Positions 58,103 through 64,000 of a stretch of DNA of 64,000 bases are shown here, piece by piece. Position 1 is the stretch's first letter. Every line of letters starts with the position of its first letter. This DNA comes from Steinernema hermaphroditum (lineage: Eukaryota; Nematoda; Chromadorea; Rhabditida; Steinernematidae): contig CM059623.1 of NCBI GenBank assembly GCA_030435675.1, positions 6,722,012-6,786,011 on the forward strand. The letters run 5' to 3'. The translations under genes and the position numbers were made by a program. The notes beneath the pieces were generated by a model. It ran no database searches. It was not told the origin of the DNA and saw only the letters and a program-made list of their open reading frames with translations.

Positions 58103-60407
58103 AAAGCAAAAAGAGTTCGCCGAAAGGGGCGCGATAAGGGCCAAAGCGGCTACTTAGGAGAGCCGGGACGCACTGATAAGGAGGTGCGAGAGGCGCGGGA
58201 GGTCGTAAACGCAGAATGCAACACCGGCGTCGGCCACACGGATTCCTCCGACAATCGGAAGTCGAGGAATCAAATGGGCGCGGCGAGAGTTTACGGTTGT
58301 CGGTGGGGGGAGGCCAGGGAGTAGAACTGATAGAGTGCGCGAAATGGGGTCAGAGCGGAGCAGAAGGCCGTCGTTATCAGTTGGCCTTGCTGGTCACGGA
58401 GGTTGCCTCGGACACCATCTTCGGCACTGCTCCAAGAGCGAGTCTCATGAAGGCGACATGCCACAATCTCTAAACGTCACACGCGCTTCAGTGGTTCGGA
58501 CAAACGCTGTGGAAAACTCGTTTCCGAACAAACAACCTCTCGAAACGGCAAGGTTCACGTCAATCGGAACGGCTTATGCACTCCGAAACTCATAGTAAAT
58601 GGGACCTCGTCCGAACGGTTCAAAGATCGCGAGCTTTTGGGAAGTGACCGTAATTGGGAGGAGATTGTGTCGTTCGTTAAAAGGACGTCTCTGCCACCTT
58701 CCATTTGCATATTACCCAAAGGTCACAAAAAAATTTCCGGCCCCTCCGGTATCGGCGTCCTATCGGCGTTTGTTTTTGGGCAATTAAAAGTGCGTTGCAG
58801 TGGCGCCTGATTGGATGGCGACAGATCCGAATTGACAGCGTCCGCGGAGTGTTGAGGCGTCGGAGGCCGAATCCGGCGGCAGCGGCGACATGACGAGACC
58901 GTTTGTCATCCGCGCGAATGGGTTCTCCGGGACTGTGAGGGCTCCTCTCGAGGATTGTTTGATCGTGTCCGAAAAGTGCAAATAATTGTCCCGAGCTCCT
59001 CCACAGCCCCGGGCCCAAATTGGCGCGCTGTGTGGCCCTCAAGGAATCCGCGTTGGATTACGCAGGCACTGCGCAAACAGGAAAGTGTGAAGTGGGTACG
59101 AAGGGCAGCGGAGACTAATTCCGTCGCACCTGCTTTCCTGAAAGGCGTAAAACGAAAGTCAAACAAAAGGAAACGAAACGGAAGTCGGCCACTGGAGGTA
59201 GGACTGCGCTCTAGTAGTTCAGCGACACCGCAGTGGTCAGAAAGAAAAAAGGGGGTTCGATCCACGGGAAAATGATTTCGGCCATGGAATACTGTAAATA
59301 CAAGGGCACATAATTTTCCGAACCTTCTGGATAAAAGATATTATTATACGCTAGCACTATTCACACTCAAATTGGCTCTTGTTCTGTAGTCGTGACGTCT
59401 ATCCAGGGCCTAGAGTACCCCAAATCGAAGGTCTCCCAAAATACAGTCCTTTGCCACAATGGAAAAGAGAGTCGCCGACTCCTCGTCTGCATTCTTCCTG
59501 GGCACCCATGTGTCCACGGCAAAATGCACCCTCAGAGTGGCCACAAAAACGGACTGTTTACGCGCAAATCGATTCTATTCGATTTGAGGAGGTTACCAAA
59601 CAAACAACACCGCCGGCGGCGGCGATGAGACTGTGCTGCTTCGACAACGTTGTGGGAACGCCAAAGGGGACTCAATTTGGGTCACCTTTGAGGACTAACT
59701 GCGATGTCAAAATGCTAATGAGGATGGAGAAGATGGTCCCGCTAAGGGTCGCTTATTTATCGCCCATTTTAAAGTCGGGCCGCTCCGGACGTCCCCTAAG
59801 TGTTTGCGGACAAAAGTGCAATTCGTGCAGAGCGGAGTCATAATTCAGCGACAGTCGTTTCGGCCAAATCAGAATCAAAGAGCCGACGATGCGAATAAAT
59901 CATCCCAAAGGAGGACCGCCTCTGCACAGTGCCAACCTAGCGGAGGAGGCGGGGGCCAAAAAAGGAGCCGAGGAGGCACGTGCAGGCCGCCATTCACGTC
60001 CTGTGGCGGAATTCGAGTTCGCAACATTGACCGTCTGGAGGGCGGTCAGTGGCGCGGGGGTGGACGCGACGTCAATGTTTACACGAGGGAGCCGTTGGCT
60101 ACAAAACGACTCATCCTTTGTTTGTAAACAGAGGCGACAGTCGAAGACGCGATGCGCGAAGACTAATTGGGCGCGGCGCCGACGAGTTGCGAAACATATG
60201 CCGTCGGGCTGGACAGTCGGAGAACTCGTTTCCAGGTGCCACAGGAGGGAAGCGGAGGCGAACCTGACTTTTATGGGATCGGAGCCTCGGTAATTGCCTC
60301 CGTTGAATCACCTCCGCGACGACGGCTTTCCGGGGCATTTGATCAAGCTTAAAGTGAAGTACTGTAACCAGAGGCCGGTTGGTTCTTCTGTGCACATCTG
60401 TGAGGAG
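58103..60407. other. Intergenic, no gene recognised
   Basis: GC-moderate sequence with ACCGTAA/TACGGTA-type motifs scattered as elsewhere in the window. No splice-consistent exons or domains seen. GGTTCGATCC at about 59,247 resembles a polymerase III B box but no tRNA fold surrounds it. Confidence 0.5.
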
Positions 60408-60771
60408 TAGAGTTGTCATCGGATCGAACCCGAAAATCCGCATTTTTGGCAGTACGGACCAATTTTGAACTGCAAGCGAGAAACTTCCAACTGCGCTGGC
60501 TTCGCAGCCCAGCACAGTCAAAAAACTTGGCCGAACAACGAAAAAGCTCATTCAAAAATTTTCGGGTTCAGATTTTCCGGTTCAGGTTCGGGTTTTTCGT
60601 GTTTCACCCCTAATTGGACCTTGTTTTGCTGCGCGATCAAATTTTTTTGATTGTGCTGGACCGCGACGTTGGGGCAAAGCCAGCGCACTTGCAAATTTCT
60701 CGATTGGACTTCAAAATTGGTCCGTACTGCAAAAAATGCGGATTTTCGGGTTCAACCCGATGACAACTCTA
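60408..60771. mobile_element. MITE with 8-bp target duplication
   Basis: Perfect TSD GTGAGGAG (60,400-60,407 and 60,772-60,779). Terminal inverted repeats of over 100 bp begin TAGAGTTGTCATCGG and continue through AATTTTGAA; the inner loop holds GGTTCAGGTTCGGG. An 8-bp TSD suggests hAT-type mobilisation. No ORF. Confidence 0.85.
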
Positions 60772-60779
60772 GTGAGGAG

Positions 60780-62679
60780 CCACGATGACGGAGCAGTTGA
60801 GCAGTCTTAACCCACTCCATGAAAGCCTCTGGATATGACAGGTTAGGAAGAAGTACCGTATAAGAGAGCTGTCAGTAATCGGCCTAGGAGGAGAAGCGAA
60901 GAGTCGACGAACGGCGAGGGGTCAAGAAGGTGGGGCGGAGGAGAGGACAAACAAAGGCCGATCGGATGTCGCAGTGAAAGAGATCGTCTGCTTTGGACAG
61001 TGCAGATAGCGGCGATTAGGCGCTGAGTGACGAGGTAACCGCGAGGTGATCGGTGGTCGACGGAGTGAATCGTTCATTGGACTAATTGGCGCCGCCGAAA
61101 GCGATCGAGGTTGCGTTGATGGGAAACGGCGATAATGATTAATCGCGAAAAACCGAGAAGGAGAGTGCCGCGGAAAGGAACCAACGAGTGCCACAGACCT
61201 CCTCTGATCCGGTCAGAAGCCAGTTCGAAAGTTCTGCCTCTCTTCTGATCACAAAAATTAATTTGGCCTTTCACGAAAGAAAGTGTCCTTCCCTAGCCTA
61301 AGCCTCCCTCGATTCCAGAGCCACGAGAGGCATGTAGCTTGGGTGTGGCCACACACACCGTTCTCCAAACTCCCGTATTTCACAACTTACCGTAATCTGC
61401 GTGCAATAAAGTTAACGTAACACATTTAAATCCATCCTCCAACACAGTACATCGCTACCGTAAACTCTACCTTGCCGTAACCAAGAACAGACGCGAAAAA
61501 ACACTTCCTCGTTTCGCCATCAGAAAATGTTGTCGAATTAAATGTTTGTCTTTCACACAAAAACAAAATAGATCCACTTTACACCCGGGTTCAGAGGGCA
61601 CTCTGTGGCGTCTCCGAAGGAACGTTTGTGTGCAGGGCGCCGATTACCGGACGGAGTCGCGTGACGGAGAGTCGCCACGGGAAATCGGCGGCCGACAGAA
61701 AGCGATTCGGAGCATAAATAGGTGTTTCCAATGTTGTTTCGGTTTTATTATTCCGCTGACTAACGCGCCGAATTGGCGCTTCGTGTGGCTCTCTGTAGTC
61801 GAAGCTCGATTCCACGTCAGAAGAGCGGCAATGAGGAAGGGGTTGTCCTTGGACGATGGACGCTTTCGTCTACGATCGTCGATTCCGAGGCGACGTGTAC
61901 GACTCGCCCGCGCCATTCGTCGTGCTGAAGACGTTGACATAGTAAAGTACCCCAGTGCATCTAGAACCCCGTCGGTTTCTCGAAAAACCCAGTAATTTCC
62001 AAGAAAGACATTAAGGCGCAGAATGTGTTTTACTAACGGTCCGGTATGTTGGTCCCGACACGACTTGCGTAACAGTTTCATCCTTTTTGGGCGAAATACG
62101 TGACCTGCATGTCCGCGATGGGATGCATTTTGCTCACAAGGGAATGTTTCCAAGTGCCCGCCGAGGATCGGGCTGAGATATGGTGGGGGTGACAGTCACC
62201 ACCTAAACACCTCTCGAAAGTTAAGCCCATACGAATATAGTCGACTTTGGCAATGTCGATGAGAACGAAGTGGATAGCGCCTTGGCTGCGATTTTTTTTG
62301 GTTCAGGTTCGACTTCGCTCCGGCCCGTATTTTTTCTCCTTGCATTTCCAGCATATTTAAATTCGTTTGTTTCCTTGTGTTCAATCATATCCCATCATCA
62401 GTTATGAATGCTAGCAATATTTTGCTTCTCCTTACAAGGGTACGGTAAAACATGTAACGCTAAGATCGACGCGAGACCAATGGCAAACGGTAAACCTAGG
62501 TGAGTATACAAACTGGACAAAAAATCAGCTGCCCATATGCACTCTATGCTCGTCAAAAAACGATGCGCAAAAAAACGAAAAACGATATTCTTTCTCATCG
62601 ACGTCAATTCGTTTCTCACCAGTGATTCCCAAATGACAAAGTGTATACTTAAGCTTGCAATTTTGTTGTGGTTGCAAAG
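60780..62679. other. Intergenic, no gene recognised
   Basis: No recognised coding sequence on either strand. Open frames at 61,546-62,153 overlap on both strands without splice sites or known motifs. Confidence 0.5.
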
Positions 62680-62981
62680 CAGAGATGGGAACTGAGCCGG
62701 AGCCGGAAGCGAGCCTCTGAGCCGAGCCGGCTCGGACCACCCGGCTCGGCTCGGGTTGGCTCCGAGCCGAACCCGAGCCGGTAGCCATCCAAGATGGGCG
62801 AAGCGCACCAAGAGGTTCCGAATGACTTTGACGATAATGATCAGACGCCAACCAGCTGCTTCTCCGACGAATCGGCGCTGATTGTAACACAAGACTCGTG
62901 TGGACCGAAGCGTTCGGCGGACGCGTGGCAATTTTTTGATGAAGTCTATGCGAAAGGATTGCGTAGGAGCATCTGTAGGTA
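62680..62981 (+). mobile_element. hAT element, 5' end, cut by Tc1
   Basis: Begins CAGAGATGGGAACTGAGCCG, a hAT-style terminus, followed by subterminal GAGCCG/CGGCTC repeats in both orientations (to about 62,785). A reading frame opens at 62,794 (MGEAHQEVPNDFDDND) and reaches WQFFDEVYAKGLRRSICR, resembling the start of a BED zinc finger of hAT transposases. At 62,980 a TA begins the Tc1 element and the frame is lost. Confidence 0.6.
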
Positions 62982-64000
62982 CAGTGGCGGACATATAAAT
63001 AAGTACACCCCCAGTAAAAAGCTATAAGTGTCCATTTACCCCAAATTTTTTAAAGTTCACATGAATCGATGACTATCATCAGAAGTAGAATTTAACGGGC
63101 AATAAGGTGGTCTAGTTCGTTTTCCGTTCGGGACCCAAAATGTCGCATTTAAAGGTAAAACGTTCGACCGACTCAATTTCGGTGACGACATATAAATAAG
63201 TACACTTTCAGATCCCAATAAAATAGAACTGTATTCATAGCAATATTAACAAATATCAAACGGGAAGAAATTAGTACTTTGTTGCATAGCCCTTATTCGC
63301 AATAACCGCTTCACAACGACGCTTCATAGAATCAACGAGGGCCATACAACGCGTAACTGGAATCCTTTGCCAACTTTCAACAATAGCTCGCTGTAGATCA
63401 TTGATATTCTTCGGTTTCGCGGCGCTAACACTCTTCTTTACATCCTTCCATAAGTTCTCGATCGGATTCAGGTCGGGGCTTTGAGCTGGCCAGTCCAACA
63501 ACCGAATTTTGTTCTTCTTAATCCATTCCTTGGCCAGACGACATGTGTGTTTCGGATCATTATCTTGTTGCAAAATCCAATTGCGGCCCATATTTCGAGT
63601 AGCATACGGTTTGACCACATTCTGCAGAATTTGTACGAAGGAACGTCCGTTAATAATGCCTTCGATACGATAAATTGGACCAATTCCAGATCGGCGGAAT
63701 GCTCCATACACCATAATCGATCCTCCTCCGTGCTTGACAGTTGCAGTTGTGCACTTCGGGTTAAATCTTCTCCGGGTCGACGTCTTACATACACTTTTCC
63801 ATCTGATCCCATCCTATTGAACTTAGACTCGTCCGTAAAGAGCACTTTTGCCCAGTCTTCTGCCTCCCATTTAATGTGCTCCTTTGCAAACTTCAAACGG
63901 GCTTTTCTATTCTTGACAGTGATGGAAGGCTTCTTCCTGGCGACACGCCCCATGAGTCCTCGTTCATTTAATCGACGTCGAACAGTACGGACCCCAATGG
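62982..64000 (-). mobile_element. Tc1-like transposon, partial at window edge
   Basis: The terminal repeat starts CAGTGGCGGACATATAAATA after a TA (62,980-62,981). A second copy of the GACATATAAATAAGTACAC core occurs at 63,187-63,205, 197 bp inside: the IR/DR layout of Tc1-type transposase-binding sites. The transposase gene runs leftwards from beyond 64,000 to 63,271. Confidence 0.85.
63271..64000 (-). pseudogene. Tc1-like transposase, frameshifted, partial
   Basis: DD34E transposase, C-terminal two-thirds. Catalytic blocks: first Asp in VLFTDESKFN (about 63,845-63,815), second Asp in ILQQDNDPKHT (about 63,575-63,545), Glu in SPDLNPIENLWKDVKK (about 63,480-63,435). The frame changes once at about 63,755 between RRPGEDL and the VKHGGGSIMVYGAF block, consistent with one missing base. 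The rest is intact, so this is a young copy. It ends KGYATKY and a stop at 63,271. The N-terminal paired-like domain lies mostly beyond the window. Confidence 0.88.

Noticed and set aside
59240..59260. tRNA gene suggested by GGTTCGATCC
   Set aside because: No matching A box, anticodon arm or acceptor stem around it.
62398..62994. 198-codon minus-strand open frame
   Set aside because: Antisense to the hAT 5' end and its GAGCCG repeats; no similarity recognised.

Overview
The window looks like nuclear DNA of a nematode. Direct evidence: genes with many short (about 36-50 nt) GT-AG introns ending TTTCAG/TTTTAG, splice-acceptor-like sites 2-18 nt upstream of three start codons and of the RRP5 start (the layout of spliced-leader trans-splicing), and the nematode-type developmental genes mab-21 and caudal/pal-1. 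From memory, the C. elegans orthologues pal-1, mab-21 and the RRP5 gene let-716 all lie on linkage group III, so the gene block is probably an old syntenic piece. I cannot name the species.

Layout. Positions 1-14,010 are a 93-bp satellite array of about 140 units, with higher-order duplications and one SINE-like insertion. Positions 14.2-17.4 kb hold a decayed tyrosine-recombinase gene and a dead Tc1/mariner element that carries a nested SINE-like copy. Positions 17.7-22.1 kb hold a well-preserved minus-strand Rho guanine-nucleotide exchange factor of ARHGEF17/ARHGEF10 type. Positions 22.8-32.1 kb hold a large minus-strand Helitron-like element, broken by frameshifts and two SINE-like insertions. 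Its Pif1 helicase runs through spliced exons into a C48 (Ulp1-like) cysteine peptidase. Positions 32-35 kb are a mosaic of small inverted-repeat elements. Positions 37.0-38.8 kb hold a caudal-type homeobox gene, divergent from mab-21 at 47.1-48.7 kb; the roughly 8.3 kb between them has no gene I recognise. RRP5/PDCD11 (rRNA processing) follows at 50.0-54.3 kb. It is convergent with two minus-strand secreted-protein genes: an unrecognised Pro-rich/Cys protein (54.6-56.0 kb) and a somatomedin-B plus thrombospondin-1 protein (56.7-58.1 kb). The last 6 kb is gene-poor, with an 8-bp-TSD MITE, and ends in a hAT fragment split by a frameshifted Tc1 transposon that runs off the window.

Host genes are intact and exon phases close exactly in my models. 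Almost every transposable-element gene is broken. A SINE-like family of about 500-600 bp, present in at least six copies here with 6-12 bp target-site duplications, is nested in the satellite, the mariner, and the Helitron (twice). The most unusual items are the helicase-C48 fusion that lacks a recognisable HUH motif, and the 1,931-2,400 stretch, which reads like a column-by-column blend of satellite and SINE.
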